Part shown: piece after piece, positions 50,104-59,613 of the stretch | Layout of the letters: each line of letters opens with the position of its first letter | Numbering within the stretch: position 1 is the stretch's first letter | Origin: Pacificimonas sp963710205 | GTDB taxonomy: Bacteria; Pseudomonadota; Alphaproteobacteria; Sphingomonadales; Sphingomonadaceae | Length of the DNA: 64,000 nt | Direction of reading: 5' to 3' | Assembly: GCA_963710205.1 (NCBI GenBank) | Contig: CAVPZG010000006.1 | Span: 1-64,000 of the forward strand | Notes under the pieces: model-generated | The model's input: only the letters and a program-made list of their open reading frames with translations | The model's database searches: none | Told to the model about the DNA's origin: nothing | Program-made: the position numbers and the translations under genes

Positions 50104-51909
50104 TCAATAGCCCGCTGCCTGCCCATCCTTGCGCATTTCGCTCGCGCCCCAGTAGACGCCGGTGTCCGGGTCGCGCCAGATGGCCTGATAGCCACCGAAC
50201 GGCCCTGTGGTATATTCGACCCGGTGGCCGCGTGCCTCCAGCGCGCGCACGACGTCCAGCGGGACGCCGGATTCCAGCTCGATCAGGCCGCCATCGGTCA
50301 TGCGGCCATTGGCGGTCGGCTCGTCATCCTGCACATGATGGAAACGCGCGGCATCGCCGGCCGCCTGCACGTCCATGCCGAAATCGACCATGTTGACGAC
50401 GATCTGCGCGTGACCCTGCGGCTGCATCGCGCCGCCCATCAGACCAAAGCTGAGGACGGGCTTGCCATCCTTGGTCATGAAGGCGGGAATGATGGTGTGA
50501 AACGGACGCTTGCCGGGCGCATAGGCGTTCGGATGTTCGGGATCGAGCGCGAATTGCGCGCCCCGATCCTGAAACATGAAGCCGAGTGTGTTGCCCGCAC
50601 CGTCGTCGGGAACGAGACCCGACCCCATGCCGCGATAGTTGGACTGGATCAGGCTCACCATCATGCCGTCCTTGTCCGCCACGGTCAGATAGATGGTGTC
50701 GCCTTCATCGATTTCCGCGGTCTGGAGACCTGGGTCGACGCGGGTCGCGGCACGGTCGCCGATCAGCTTGCGCCGTTCGTCGGCATAGGCGTCCGATAAC
50801 AGCCATTCGACGGGCGTCGATACAAAGGCGGGATCGGCGTAATATTTCGCCCGGTCGGCGAACGCGAGCTTCTTCGCCTCCACGAACACATGCCAGAAGT
50901 CGTCGGAATCGCGGCCCATGGCTTTCAGGTCATAGCCTTCGATCAGGTTGAGCAGCTGCAGCGCCGCGATGCCCTGTCCGTTTGGCGGCAGTTCCCAGAC
51001 GTCATAGCCGCGATAATTGACGCTGACGGGCTCGACCCATTCCGCCTTGTGGCTGGCGAAATCCGACGCCCGGTGCGGCGCGCCGATGCGCTCGAAATAG
51101 GCTCCCATCTGGTCGGCCAGCGCACCGGTGTAAAAGGCCTCCGGTCCTTCGGTGCCAATCCGGCGCAGGGTCCGGGCGAGGTCGGGATTTCTGAAGATTT
51201 CGCCTTCCGCCGGGGCCTTGCCATCCGGCATGAACAGCTGCCGCCAGTTCTCGCCCTCCTCGATAATTCCGTCGGCGGTCAGTTTTGCGAAGCTGCCCAT
51301 CGAGCGGTTCCAGTACCACGAGATCAACTCGCTGACGGGGAACCCGTTCTCCGCATAATCGACGGTCGGCGCGAGGATGTCCGCCATCGGCAGCCTGCCG
51401 AATTTTTCGTGCAACATGCCCCAGCCCGACACGGCGCCCGGAATGGTGACGCTGCGCCAGCCCCAGTCGGGGATGTCGTTGGGATCACCTGCCGGCGCAG
51501 AGGCCGCGCGCAGCTGCTCCAGCGTCTGGCCCATGGGTGCGCGGCCCGACGCGTTGACGCCGTATAGGCGGCTGTCTTCCGGCGACCAGACGATGGCGAA
51601 CAGGTCGCCGCCGATGCCGTTGCCGGTCGGCTCCATCAGGCCCAGCGCGGCATTGGCGGCAATGGCGGCATCGGCCGCCGTCCCCCCCTTTTTCAGCACA
51701 TCCAGCGCGATTTGCGTGGCGAGCGGCTGGCTGGTCGCGGCCATGCCGTGCTGCGCAATGACGGACGACCGGGTTTTCCCCGTAAAGCCGGAATAGCGGT
51801 CCCCCTGATCCTTCGCGGCGGGCATCTCGGCGGGCGCTGGCGCGGTCTGCGCCAGGCTGGATGTCGCTGCGAAAAGGCCGATGACGGCGGCGCTTAGGAT
51901 ACGGATCAT
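50104..51909 (-). CDS. ggt: gamma-glutamyltransferase (glutathione hydrolase)
   Basis: This 601-residue precursor has a signal peptide (1-20) and the GGT fold. Thr405 in GDTIYLTVADKDG is the expected autocleavage nucleophile (the family's usual TTH is TIY here). GNGIGGDLFAIVW and GSGLVPDDGAGNTLGFMF fit the large and small subunits. It splits glutathione in the periplasm, which in a cell with persulfide and glyoxalase genes would recycle its cysteine. AGGGAG precedes the ATG at 51909. Confidence 0.93.
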   Translation of the reverse strand: MIRILSAAVIGLFAATSSLAQTAPAPAEMPAAKDQGDRYSGFTGKTRSSVIAQHGMAATSQPLATQIALDVLKKGGTAADAAIAANAALGLMEPTGNGIGGDLFAIVWSPEDSRLYGVNASGRAPMGQTLEQLRAASAPAGDPNDIPDWGWRSVTIPGAVSGWGMLHEKFGRLPMADILAPTVDYAENGFPVSELISWYWNRSMGSFAKLTADGIIEEGENWRQLFMPDGKAPAEGEIFRNPDLARTLRRIGTEGPEAFYTGALADQMGAYFERIGAPHRASDFASHKAEWVEPVSVNYRGYDVWELPPNGQGIAALQLLNLIEGYDLKAMGRDSDDFWHVFVEAKKLAFADRAKYYADPAFVSTPVEWLLSDAYADERRKLIGDRAATRVDPGLQTAEIDEGDTIYLTVADKDGMMVSLIQSNYRGMGSGLVPDDGAGNTLGFMFQDRGAQFALDPEHPNAYAPGKRPFHTIIPAFMTKDGKPVLSFGLMGGAMQPQGHAQIVVNMVDFGMDVQAAGDAARFHHVQDDEPTANGRMTDGGLIELESGVPLDVVRALEARGHRVEYTTGPFGGYQAIWRDPDTGVYWGASEMRKDGQAAGY

Positions 51910-51968
51910 GTGATCTCCCTCATACTCTTCATCCCACCCTAGACGGCATGCGGGCAAAGTCGAGGGGG

Positions 51969-53240
51969 TCAGGCGGCGCTCTGCAACCTGGCGCGGGGAA
52001 TTTCGGGCCAGCGCGACTGGTCGCGGCCATTGCGCTTGGCGATGTAGAGATGCTCGTCCGCACGCTTCAGCGCCTCATGCAGGGGCTCGCCCCTCACAAC
52101 CCGGGTCAGGCCCAGACTTGCGGTCGCCTCAAGACTAAGGCCGGGGACATCGTTGGCGACGCGCGCGGCGACAGCCAGCCTCAGCGATTCTGCGGTCTTT
52201 TCAGGATGCTCGGCATAGATGAGGATGGCAAATTCCTCCCCGCCCATGCGGGCAGCAAAGACGTCCTCATATCCGGCGAGCGTTTCGCCCACGGCGACCA
52301 GCACCAGATCGCCCACGTCATGCCCGTGACGGTCGTTGATCCGCTTGAAACGGTCAAGGTCGAGAAGGGCGAGCGCGGTCACCGGATTCTGCGGGTCGGC
52401 ATTGTCCGTATAATGACGCAGCATCGCCCGGCGGTTGGGAAGGCCCGTCAGCAGGTCGGTATGCGCCAGGCGCGCGGAGGCGCGCGCTTCGGCCAGGGCA
52501 TCGTCGCGCTGCCGCTGAAGCGCGATGACGCGATTGGCGATGCCGACGCCCACAATGCCGAATTCGAACGCGATGGTGATCAGCAATGCCGTGTTCTTGA
52601 ACGGCAGCAAGGGCTGGTTGAACAGATTTCCCCACAGGATGTAGGTGCAGATGATGCCGGGCGGCACCCAGGCGACGATCTGGAACAGCGCCGCGCGGCT
52701 GCCCTGTCTTGCCGCCGTGAACAGGGCATGGCCGATCAGGAAGATGAACGGCACATAGGCCATTTCCTTCGCGACAAAGAGCCATTGCGGAAGGTTTGTG
52801 ACCGTACCGATCAGCGTGATGGCCATGATATAGGGCATCGACCAGCCCAGCAGCCGGTGGACGCGGGGCGATATCGTGCCGGGTTCCAGATATTCCCTCA
52901 GAAACGGCCCGGCGAGCGCCACCATCATGCCAAAGCCGAGCATGTTGAACCACCAGAGCAGTTCCGGACTGGCGTCGGACATCATGACCAGTTCGGGATT
53001 TATCGTTCCCAGGGCATAGACGATGATCGCGAGCGCGCGGATGCCGTGCCAGATCATGAACCGTTCGCGCATGACGGCATAAAAAACGATGTCATAGACC
53101 GCGGGAACGATGATCATGCCCCAGAACAGCCCAACCAGCATGGTCGAAACGGCCGGTGCCATTGCGGCATCGGCCGCAATCGCCGGTTGTGCGAACGCGC
53201 ACAGGATCGCCGCGACCACGGCAGGGCGGGCAATCTTCAT
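51969..53240 (-). CDS. membrane diguanylate cyclase (GGDEF)
   Basis: This 423-residue protein has a signal-like lead, about seven transmembrane helices (to about 240) like the 7TMR-DISM group, and a C-terminal GGDEF domain. The domain has LTGLPNRRAMLRHYTD, ALLDLDRFKRINDRHGHDVGD and an intact GGEEF active site. No RxxD inhibition motif precedes GGEEF, so product inhibition by c-di-GMP is unlikely. ATG 53240 is preferred; an upstream in-frame ATG at 53282 adds 14 residues. Confidence 0.9.
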   Translation of the reverse strand: MKIARPAVVAAILCAFAQPAIAADAAMAPAVSTMLVGLFWGMIIVPAVYDIVFYAVMRERFMIWHGIRALAIIVYALGTINPELVMMSDASPELLWWFNMLGFGMMVALAGPFLREYLEPGTISPRVHRLLGWSMPYIMAITLIGTVTNLPQWLFVAKEMAYVPFIFLIGHALFTAARQGSRAALFQIVAWVPPGIICTYILWGNLFNQPLLPFKNTALLITIAFEFGIVGVGIANRVIALQRQRDDALAEARASARLAHTDLLTGLPNRRAMLRHYTDNADPQNPVTALALLDLDRFKRINDRHGHDVGDLVLVAVGETLAGYEDVFAARMGGEEFAILIYAEHPEKTAESLRLAVAARVANDVPGLSLEATASLGLTRVVRGEPLHEALKRADEHLYIAKRNGRDQSRWPEIPRARLQSAA

Positions 53241-53362
53241 CTCAGCGTCTTTCCAAGGATCGGCTTTGTTAACCGTTGCCACATAAACCTTACCAAAAGG
53301 TTAACTATCGAACAGGGGCGATACGGACACGCAACATGATGGGATGCCGGGGCTATGCCCCG

Positions 53363-54091
53363 CTAGCCCTTGAAATTGTCTTTCGCGCGTCTTCGCCGGC
53401 CAAGTTCCTCGGCGCTCTCCGCGCGAAGGAAGGGATTTGTCGCCAGTTCAGCGCCGATCGTCGACGGTATGGTCGGCTCGCCCCGCGCACGCAGCCTGAC
53501 GACGTCGGCCTGCCGGGCCGCCAGGGCTTCGTTTCCGGGTTCGGCGGTCAGCGCGAAGCGGCCATTGGCCTCGGTATATTCGTGCGCGCAGTAAACCTTC
53601 GTATCCTCGGGCAGCGCGGCCAGCTTGGCGAGACTTGCATACATGTCGGCGGGCGTGCCCTCGAACAGCCGGCCGCAGCCCATGGCGAACAGGGTGTCGC
53701 CGCAAAACAGGATGCCGTCCGCGGCGAAATAATAGGCATTATGCCCCGCCGTATGGCCAGGAACGTCGATGACCCTGCCAATGGCGCTGCCGATGCGAAC
53801 CTCGTCCCCTTCCGCCACGGCGCGGTCTATCGCCGTGATCTTGCCCTTCTCGCCTTCCGGCCCCGTCACGTGGCAGCCCGTGGCGTCCTTGATCGCCTGA
53901 TTGCCGCCGACATGGTCGGGGTGCCAGTGCGTGTTGAGGATCTGCGTGATCTTCCACCCGCGCCCGTCCGCCGCCTGCAATACCGGTTCCGAGACGGCCG
54001 GGTCGATAACCGCGGTCTCGCCGCTTTCAGGATCATGGGCCAGATAGACATAATTGTCATTCAGGACGGGGATCTGCACAATCTTCAACAT
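53363..54091 (-). CDS. gloB: hydroxyacylglutathione hydrolase (glyoxalase II)
   Basis: This 242-residue MBL-fold enzyme cleaves S-lactoylglutathione. NTHWHPDHVGGNQAIKD (about 53-69) is the HxHxDH site; further ligands are in VPGHTAGHNAYYF, FCGDTLFAMGCG and YCAHEYTEANGRF. It lies 95 bases downstream of the glyoxalase-I-like gene on the same strand, so both steps of methylglyoxal removal are neighbours. Confidence 0.94.
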   Translation of the reverse strand: MLKIVQIPVLNDNYVYLAHDPESGETAVIDPAVSEPVLQAADGRGWKITQILNTHWHPDHVGGNQAIKDATGCHVTGPEGEKGKITAIDRAVAEGDEVRIGSAIGRVIDVPGHTAGHNAYYFAADGILFCGDTLFAMGCGRLFEGTPADMYASLAKLAALPEDTKVYCAHEYTEANGRFALTAEPGNEALAARQADVVRLRARGEPTIPSTIGAELATNPFLRAESAEELGRRRRAKDNFKG

Positions 54092-54185
54092 GGGCCTGTC
54101 CTAACATGCCGGGATGCCGGCGTTAACAGCGCAAAAGCCGGATGGGCCACATGTGCCAGCCCGCGTGCTCCCCGCGCGATCCGCT

Positions 54186-54602
54186 TTACCAGCTGCCTGT
54201 GTTCTCCATGGACGCCCAGGGTTCCGCGGGCGGCAGGGCGTCCCCCTTCTGCAAAAGTTCGATGGAAATGCCGTCGGGTGAACGGACAAACGCCATATGT
54301 CCGTCGCGCGGCGGGCGATTGATGGTGACGCCGCCGTCCGACAGGCGCTGGCAACTCTCGTAGATATCGTCGACGGCATAGGCCAGATGGCCGAAATTAC
54401 GGCCGCCTTCATAGTCCTCAGGATCCCAGTTGTGGGTCAGTTCGACCTGGGCGTCCTCGTCGCCAGGCGCTGCCATGAAAACGAGTGTGAAGCGGCCCTG
54501 GGGGACATCCTTGCGGCGGACCTCGCGCAGGCCGAGCAGTTCATAGAACGCCACGGAGGCATCGAGATCGGTCACGCGGACCATGGTGTGCAGATATTTC
54601 AT
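54186..54602 (-). CDS. gloA: VOC-family protein, glyoxalase I-like
   Basis: This 138-residue VOC protein has MKYLHTMVRVTDLDASVAFY, VELTHNWDPEDYEGGRNFGH and GISIELLQKG, with His and Glu residues at the four expected metal positions of glyoxalase I. The C-terminal tail is short. With gloB next door a role in methylglyoxal detoxification is likely, though other VOC enzymes look similar. Its start overlaps the stop of the thioesterase gene. Confidence 0.8.
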   Translation of the reverse strand: MKYLHTMVRVTDLDASVAFYELLGLREVRRKDVPQGRFTLVFMAAPGDEDAQVELTHNWDPEDYEGGRNFGHLAYAVDDIYESCQRLSDGGVTINRPPRDGHMAFVRSPDGISIELLQKGDALPPAEPWASMENTGSW

Positions 54603-55042
54603 TTGTCGATCTTCTCCCGCCGCAGGTTGCGGCCTTCATAGGTTTCGAACATGGCGATGACGGAGGCGGGTACGGGCGTCGGCGCACCGCGCACTTCGGC
54701 GACATGGACATTCACGGTCTCGCCGTCCGCGCGCAGGTCATCGGTATCGCGCGCGTGGACTTCCCAATGGGTTGTCATCGAAGACGTGCCGACCTTCGTC
54801 AGGCGCAGGCAGATATCGAACGCCTCGTCCAGCAGCAGCGGTTTCCGGTATGTGATCAGGTTCCGCACCACATGAAACTCCAGATCGTCGCCGGTCCCGA
54901 AAATACCGACCCGGCGCCAATATTCGGTGATGCCGACATCCAGATATTCAAGATAGCGCGAGTTGAAGACAACGCCCTGCACGTCGCACTCGGCATAGCG
55001 AACGCGCATTGGCAGGATGAATTTATAGTCGGAACGTGGCAT
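54599..55042 (-). CDS. acyl-CoA thioesterase (4HBT/YbgC-like)
   Basis: This 147-residue hot-dog protein has MRVRYAECDVQGVVFNSRYLEYLD (residues 12-35) with the catalytic-type Asp20. Relatives hydrolyse short acyl-CoAs or hydroxybenzoyl-CoA. The gene is first of a group with the VOC and glyoxalase II genes and is divergent, 66 bases away, from the SIMPL gene. The substrate is unknown. Confidence 0.88.
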   Translation of the reverse strand: MPRSDYKFILPMRVRYAECDVQGVVFNSRYLEYLDVGITEYWRRVGIFGTGDDLEFHVVRNLITYRKPLLLDEAFDICLRLTKVGTSSMTTHWEVHARDTDDLRADGETVNVHVAEVRGAPTPVPASVIAMFETYEGRNLRREKIDK

Positions 55043-55108
55043 TGCGCATGTTCATAGGCGGGACAGCCGCCAACGGCCATAGGCACGAAAAAGAGAGGAG
55101 CGGCGAAC

Positions 55109-55807
55109 ATGGGCAAGCTTAACCTGATCATCGCGTCGATCATCCTGGCGATCGGCATGATCATTGGCGGCTATCTGCTGGGAAACGGCCTTGTGCGCGC
55201 CGACCATGCGGAGCGCAGCGTGAAGGTGCGCGGACTCGCCGAACGCGACGTGACCGCCGACCTTGCCACCTGGACCATCCGGTTCACCGCGCAGGGCAAT
55301 GACTTTGACACGGTGAAACGCAGTGCCGCCGCCATGGAGGCGAGCGTGCGGGCATTCCTGAAGGCCCAGGGTTTCGCCGATGCCGACATCGTGCCTGCCG
55401 GTCTTTCGGTGAACCAGTGGATGAACGGCAGCCTGCCCAACGTGCAGATCCGTCAGGGTGTGCGGCTTTCGACCGGCGATATCGCCAAGGCGCAGGCCGC
55501 TTATGCCGCGCAGGGCCGCCTGCTTGAAAGCGGCGTGGCGATAGAGGAGGGCGGCCCGTCGATGGTCTACAGCTTCACCCGCCTGACCGCGCTCAAGCCC
55601 GACATGATTGCCGAGGCGACCCGGGATGCGCGCGCCGCCGCCGAACAGTTCGCGCGGGATTCGGGCGCGGGCGTCGGCGGCATAAAGGCCGCGAGCCAGG
55701 GATATTTCAGCATCGAGCCGCGCGACGGCGCGGTTGGCGGTGCCAGCGAACTGCCAGAGCAGAAGGTGCGGGTAGTGACCAGCGTGGATTTCTATCTGAC
55801 CGACTGA
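55109..55807 (+). CDS. SIMPL-domain protein, membrane-anchored
   Basis: This 232-residue protein has an N-terminal helix (about 4-26) and a SIMPL (DUF541) domain: VKVRGLAERDVTADLATWTI, then DADIVPAGLSVNQ. SIMPL proteins occur in the periplasm or outside, often in stress settings, with no clear activity. GAGAGGAGCGG gives a strong ribosome site before the ATG. It ends 4 bases before the convergent YraN gene. Confidence 0.88.
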   Translation: MGKLNLIIASIILAIGMIIGGYLLGNGLVRADHAERSVKVRGLAERDVTADLATWTIRFTAQGNDFDTVKRSAAAMEASVRAFLKAQGFADADIVPAGLSVNQWMNGSLPNVQIRQGVRLSTGDIAKAQAAYAAQGRLLESGVAIEEGGPSMVYSFTRLTALKPDMIAEATRDARAAAEQFARDSGAGVGGIKAASQGYFSIEPRDGAVGGASELPEQKVRVVTSVDFYLTD

Positions 55808-55811
55808 TGGA

Positions 55812-56162
55812 TCAGCCGATCCCGACCAGATGCACCGGCCATCGCCGCGGCATGATGACGATGGCATCGATGCGGTAGCCATCGGCGCTGTCCGCATGGC
55901 GCGGCCACAGCTCAGCCGCCGCCTGCTTGACCCGGCGCAGATGCTGCGGCGCAAGCGCGGCGTCGCCGCTCACCGCGTCGGCGCGCGCCTTGACCTCCAC
56001 GAAGACAAGGGTTCGCCCCCGCCGCGCGACAAGGTCGATCTCTCCGCCGCGCACCCGCGCGCGCCGCGCCAGGATGCGATAGCCCTTCAGGCGCAGATAC
56101 CAGGCGGCCAGGACTTCGCCGCGCTGGCCGCGCTTTTCGGCCCGTTTCCGCCTGTCGCTCAT
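55812..56162 (-). CDS. YraN-family (UPF0102) nuclease-like protein
   Basis: This 116-residue protein has the restriction-endonuclease-like core: GEVLAAWYLRLKGYRILARR, GGEIDLVARRGRTLVFVEVKAR with the Asp...ExK catalytic-type residues. Function in vivo is unknown. Its start overlaps the rsmI stop by 4 bases, the standard rsmI-yraN pairing. Confidence 0.92.
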   Translation of the reverse strand: MSDRRKRAEKRGQRGEVLAAWYLRLKGYRILARRARVRGGEIDLVARRGRTLVFVEVKARADAVSGDAALAPQHLRRVKQAAAELWPRHADSADGYRIDAIVIMPRRWPVHLVGIG

Positions 56163-57001
56163 TCGCTCTTGAGCGCCAGCGCGCGGGCATAGACATCGGC
56201 GCGGTGCAGGCCGAGCGCGTCGGTTACGCTGCGAACGGCGCTTTTCAGCGTCTGCGTTTCAAGTGCGGCCCTCAATGCCGTGTCCAGATCCTCGGCGCTC
56301 GCGGGCGCGGCGGCTTCGGGCGGTGCGATGACGACCACGATCTCACCCTTTGGCGGTCCCGCTTCCGCGTAATGTCCGGCGAGTTCTGCCAGCGTGCCGC
56401 GACGCACCTCCTCGTGCAGTTTCGTGAGTTCGCGCGTTACGGCGGCCTTGCGTGCGCCCAGCATGTCGGCTGCACTCGTCAGCATCTTCGCAAGGCGTGG
56501 GCCGCTTTCATAGAAAACCAGCGTCGCTCTCGTCCCCGCCAGCTCGGCAAGCGCGTCGCGGCGCGCTTTTTCCTTCGGTGGCAGAAAGCCCGCGAACAGG
56601 AAACGGTCCGTGGGCAGTCCCGCCAGCGTCAGACCGATGATGGCGGCGCAGGGGCCCGGAATCGATGTCACCATGACGCCTGCCGCCTGGGCCTCGGCAA
56701 CCAGCTTATAGCCGGGATCGGATATCAGCGGCGTGCCCGCATCGGTGACAAGCGCGATGACCTCCGACTGCGCGCGGGCGATGATTCGGGGCCGCGCCTC
56801 GGCGGCATTATGTTCATGGTAGCGGATCATCGGCGTCGCCGCGCCGATATGCTTCAGAAGCTTGCCGGTGACCCGGCTGTCTTCTGCGGCGATGGCATCG
56901 GCCCGCTGCAGAACGTTAGCCGCGCGAAACGACAGGTCGTTCAGGTTGCCGATAGGGGTTGCCACGATATAGAGACCGGCAGGAAGTATCTTTTCGTCCA
57001 T
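56159..57001 (-). CDS. rsmI: 16S rRNA 2'-O-ribose C1402 methyltransferase
   Basis: This 280-residue tetrapyrrole-methylase-fold enzyme has LYIVATPIGNLNDLSFRA, IAAEDSRVTGKLL, VTDAGTPLISDPGYKL and IPGPCAAIIGLTLAGLPTDRF. It methylates C1402 in the decoding centre together with RsmH. ATG 57001 gives the normal start MDEKILPAG; TTG 57007 is two codons upstream. It is divergent from the LpoA-like gene at 57019, only 17 bases away. Confidence 0.95.
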   Translation of the reverse strand: MDEKILPAGLYIVATPIGNLNDLSFRAANVLQRADAIAAEDSRVTGKLLKHIGAATPMIRYHEHNAAEARPRIIARAQSEVIALVTDAGTPLISDPGYKLVAEAQAAGVMVTSIPGPCAAIIGLTLAGLPTDRFLFAGFLPPKEKARRDALAELAGTRATLVFYESGPRLAKMLTSAADMLGARKAAVTRELTKLHEEVRRGTLAELAGHYAEAGPPKGEIVVVIAPPEAAAPASAEDLDTALRAALETQTLKSAVRSVTDALGLHRADVYARALALKSE

Positions 57002-57018
57002 TGCCAAGGGGCTATGCC

Positions 57019-58320
57019 ATGTACCGTTCCCTGACCAGCCTGAAGCGCATGGGCGCTGCTGTTTTCGCCGCGTCGCTGCTGCTCGTGTCCGCCTGTCAGA
57101 CCGCGGGCGTCGGTGGGGAGGACGTGACCGCGCTGCCGCCCGCGCCGGTGGAGGAGACGGCCGACCTGCCGCCGCCGCCGCCCGCGCCGGTCGCGGTAAA
57201 GAACAAGGTGGCGCTGCTGTTGCCGCTGTCGGGTGCGAACGCGCGTGTCGGGCGATCGCTCGCCAATGCCGCCAATATGGCGCTGCTCGACCTTGGCGGG
57301 GGCGATATTGAACTAAAGGCCTATGATACGGCCGCGAACGGTCCGGAACGCGCCGCCGAACTGGCGGTCGCCGACGGTGCGAAGCTGTTTCTGGGGCCGC
57401 TGATGTCGGCGAACGCCCGCGCGATTCGCGGCTACGCCGCGTCCCGGCAGATCCCCGTACTCAGCTTCTCGAATGACGCCACGGCCGCGGGCGGCGGCGT
57501 CTATATCCTTGGCTACCAGGTCGATCAGGCCGTTGCGCGCGTCGTGGGCTTCGCGCGCGCGCGCGGGATCGAGCGGTTCGCGGCGCTGGCACCCTCCGGT
57601 GATTATGGTCGCCGCGCCAGCGATGCGTTTCTGACATCTGTCCGCAATGCCGGTGGCCGCGTGACGGCGATGGAAAGCTACGAGCGGGAGCGGTCGAAAC
57701 TGCCGGCGTCCGTCCGCCGCCTGACCGATTACGAGGCGCGCGCCGCACGCGCGTCACAGGGCGGTACAGTGCGCGCGGACGGCACGGTGGCGCAGGTCGA
57801 AACCCGCCTGGCACCCGTCAGCTTCCAGTCCCTGCTCATCGCCGACGGCGGCGCGATCGCTTCCGAATTTCTTGTCAGCCTGGACAAATATGGCGCAGGG
57901 CCGGGCAAGGTCCGCTATCTTGGCACGGAGCTCTGGAATGCGGATTCCCGTATCGCCAGTGCGCGGGGTCTGGAGGGCAGCTGGTTCGCCAGCGTTCCCG
58001 ATGCCCGTTTCAATCAGATGGCGACGCGCTATCGCCAGCGTTTCGGCGGCGCGCCATCGCGCCTGTCCAGCCTGGCCTATGATGCCGTCCTGCTCGCGCA
58101 GGGCGCATCGAAGGACTGGGAGGTCGGCGGCAATTTCCCCGTCCAGCGTCTGGCCGACCCGGATGGCTTTGTCGGCATCGACGGGATTTTCCGCTTCGGC
58201 ACCAACGGCGTCGCGCAGCGCGGGCTTGAGGTTCAGCAGGTCGGTAACGGCAGCACGCGCGTTGTCGATCCCGCACCGACCAGCTTCCAGAACCGCAGGG
58301 TCTCGATGCTAGTCAACTAG
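57019..58320 (+). CDS. LpoA-like penicillin-binding protein activator (lipoprotein)
   Basis: This 433-residue lipoprotein (lipobox LVSAC, Cys26) has a proline-rich linker (VEETADLPPPPPAPV, about 47-61) and a periplasmic-binding-like domain starting VALLLPLSGANARVGRSLANA. The type-I fold pattern (KLFLGPLMSANARAI, VLSFSND) matches LpoA C-terminal domains that activate PBP1A; alphaproteobacterial members are annotated as 'penicillin-binding protein activator'. It lies next to rsmI, as in E. coli. It overlaps the convergent DUF885 gene by 12 bases. Confidence 0.88.
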   Translation: MYRSLTSLKRMGAAVFAASLLLVSACQTAGVGGEDVTALPPAPVEETADLPPPPPAPVAVKNKVALLLPLSGANARVGRSLANAANMALLDLGGGDIELKAYDTAANGPERAAELAVADGAKLFLGPLMSANARAIRGYAASRQIPVLSFSNDATAAGGGVYILGYQVDQAVARVVGFARARGIERFAALAPSGDYGRRASDAFLTSVRNAGGRVTAMESYERERSKLPASVRRLTDYEARAARASQGGTVRADGTVAQVETRLAPVSFQSLLIADGGAIASEFLVSLDKYGAGPGKVRYLGTELWNADSRIASARGLEGSWFASVPDARFNQMATRYRQRFGGAPSRLSSLAYDAVLLAQGASKDWEVGGNFPVQRLADPDGFVGIDGIFRFGTNGVAQRGLEVQQVGNGSTRVVDPAPTSFQNRRVSMLVN

Positions 58321-59613
58321 ATCGGACGGCAGCGTCGGTTCGGAAATCAGCGTCTCGAACGCCGCCCACCTTGTGGCCGTGTCGCTGCCCTGGCGGTCCA
58401 GCCAATGGTCGACCATGTTGCGGCCGATGTCGTAATTCACGATATAGCTGCGATAGGTGTCGATAAAGGCCAGACGCTGCGCCGCGCGGGCGGGGGACGA
58501 CAGCTGGGTTGCCTGCAGGGCGGCGATCGCCTCTTCCCGTGTCATGCGCCCCGCAAGATAGGCGTCAGCGACGCTATACTGTGCCGGATAAAGCGCGCGC
58601 AGCGCCGTGTTCAGCGCATTCAGATTCTCTGCCGTCGCCGGATCCAGGTCCGCCAGCGGGTACAGCACCTCCGCTTCGAACGCCGTGCGCGCAGGGCCGG
58701 GAAAGGCGACATCGATGCCCGCATTGGCGGTTCCCTCGGCAATGAGCGATTGCGGCGAAAATAACGGATAAACGGCGAATTCCGGCCATTTCCGCTCCCG
58801 AACCAGCCGCTGTTCCAGAAGCGCGTTCAGCGTGTGATGGCCGGGATAGCCCTCGTGGCAGCCAAGATCGACAGCGCGGTCGATGCTGACCGGCAGGTCG
58901 GTGTTGATCTGAATCAGGCTGTGCGCGTCGCCATTGTACCAGTTATAGCCTGACCAGGGTTTGTTCTTGACGAATTCCAGATCGAAACGCTCACCTTCGG
59001 GCAGGTCGATATGACGTTCCGTCGCCGCTTTGCAGCTCGCGATGGCGGCGTTCATGACCGGTGTCAGTGCGGACGCGGGGATGACATAGCGCGCCTTCAG
59101 CGCATCGACGCGCTGCCATAGTGGTCCGTCCGTTTCCGGCTCGCCGGGCACCATGGCCTCGATCCGGTCGAGTATTGGCTGGAAACTGTCCAGTTCGGCA
59201 ATGTCGGGCGTGACGCCGAACAGCGCCTCGGCTTCCTCGGCGAAACCATAGGTCTTTCCCCGGCGCATCGCGATGCGCGCGGCCACCGCTCCCAGCTGCG
59301 CCGCCATGAAGCGCCGCCGCTTCTGTTCCATCCGGTCGGCGGGCCAGGCGAGTCCGAGCGTCGCCTGTTGCAGCCGCTCCGCCTCGCGCGCCAGCGCGGA
59401 CAGCGAACGGGGCCTGGCCTCCGCCGCCAGGCGCACCGCCTCGGGACCGTAATAGGCGTCGACATAACCGTCCTCATGCGTGCCATATTCCAGGATCAGG
59501 CGGACATAGTCCTCGGCAATGGCATCCATCGTCCCCGCCGCCCGGGCGGGCCCGCCCATAATGACTAGCAGCGCAGCGGCTGAAAGCGCGGCATATCGTG
59601 CGAATGACGGCAT
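58309..59613 (-). CDS. DUF885-family protein, putative secreted metallopeptidase
   Basis: This 434-residue protein has a signal peptide (cleavage near ARAAG), and the DUF885 pattern DLGCHEGYPGHHTLNALLEQ (about 263-282), an HExxxGHH-like zinc motif, followed by LIAEGTANAGIDVAFPG with a further Glu. It is shorter than the DUF885 lipoprotein at 13193-15025 and not obviously its copy. Substrate unknown. Its start region overlaps the start of the divergent SDR gene. Confidence 0.82.
   Translation of the reverse strand: MPSFARYAALSAAALLVIMGGPARAAGTMDAIAEDYVRLILEYGTHEDGYVDAYYGPEAVRLAAEARPRSLSALAREAERLQQATLGLAWPADRMEQKRRRFMAAQLGAVAARIAMRRGKTYGFAEEAEALFGVTPDIAELDSFQPILDRIEAMVPGEPETDGPLWQRVDALKARYVIPASALTPVMNAAIASCKAATERHIDLPEGERFDLEFVKNKPWSGYNWYNGDAHSLIQINTDLPVSIDRAVDLGCHEGYPGHHTLNALLEQRLVRERKWPEFAVYPLFSPQSLIAEGTANAGIDVAFPGPARTAFEAEVLYPLADLDPATAENLNALNTALRALYPAQYSVADAYLAGRMTREEAIAALQATQLSSPARAAQRLAFIDTYRSYIVNYDIGRNMVDHWLDRQGSDTATRWAAFETLISEPTLPSDLVD

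Noticed and set aside
51948..53339. 463-codon open frame on the plus strand
   Set aside because: Antisense to the GGDEF gene, whose membrane and GGEEF segments are unambiguous.
57165..57200. CCG-rich low-complexity repeat
   Set aside because: It simply codes the proline-rich linker of the LpoA-like lipoprotein; not a separate repeat element.
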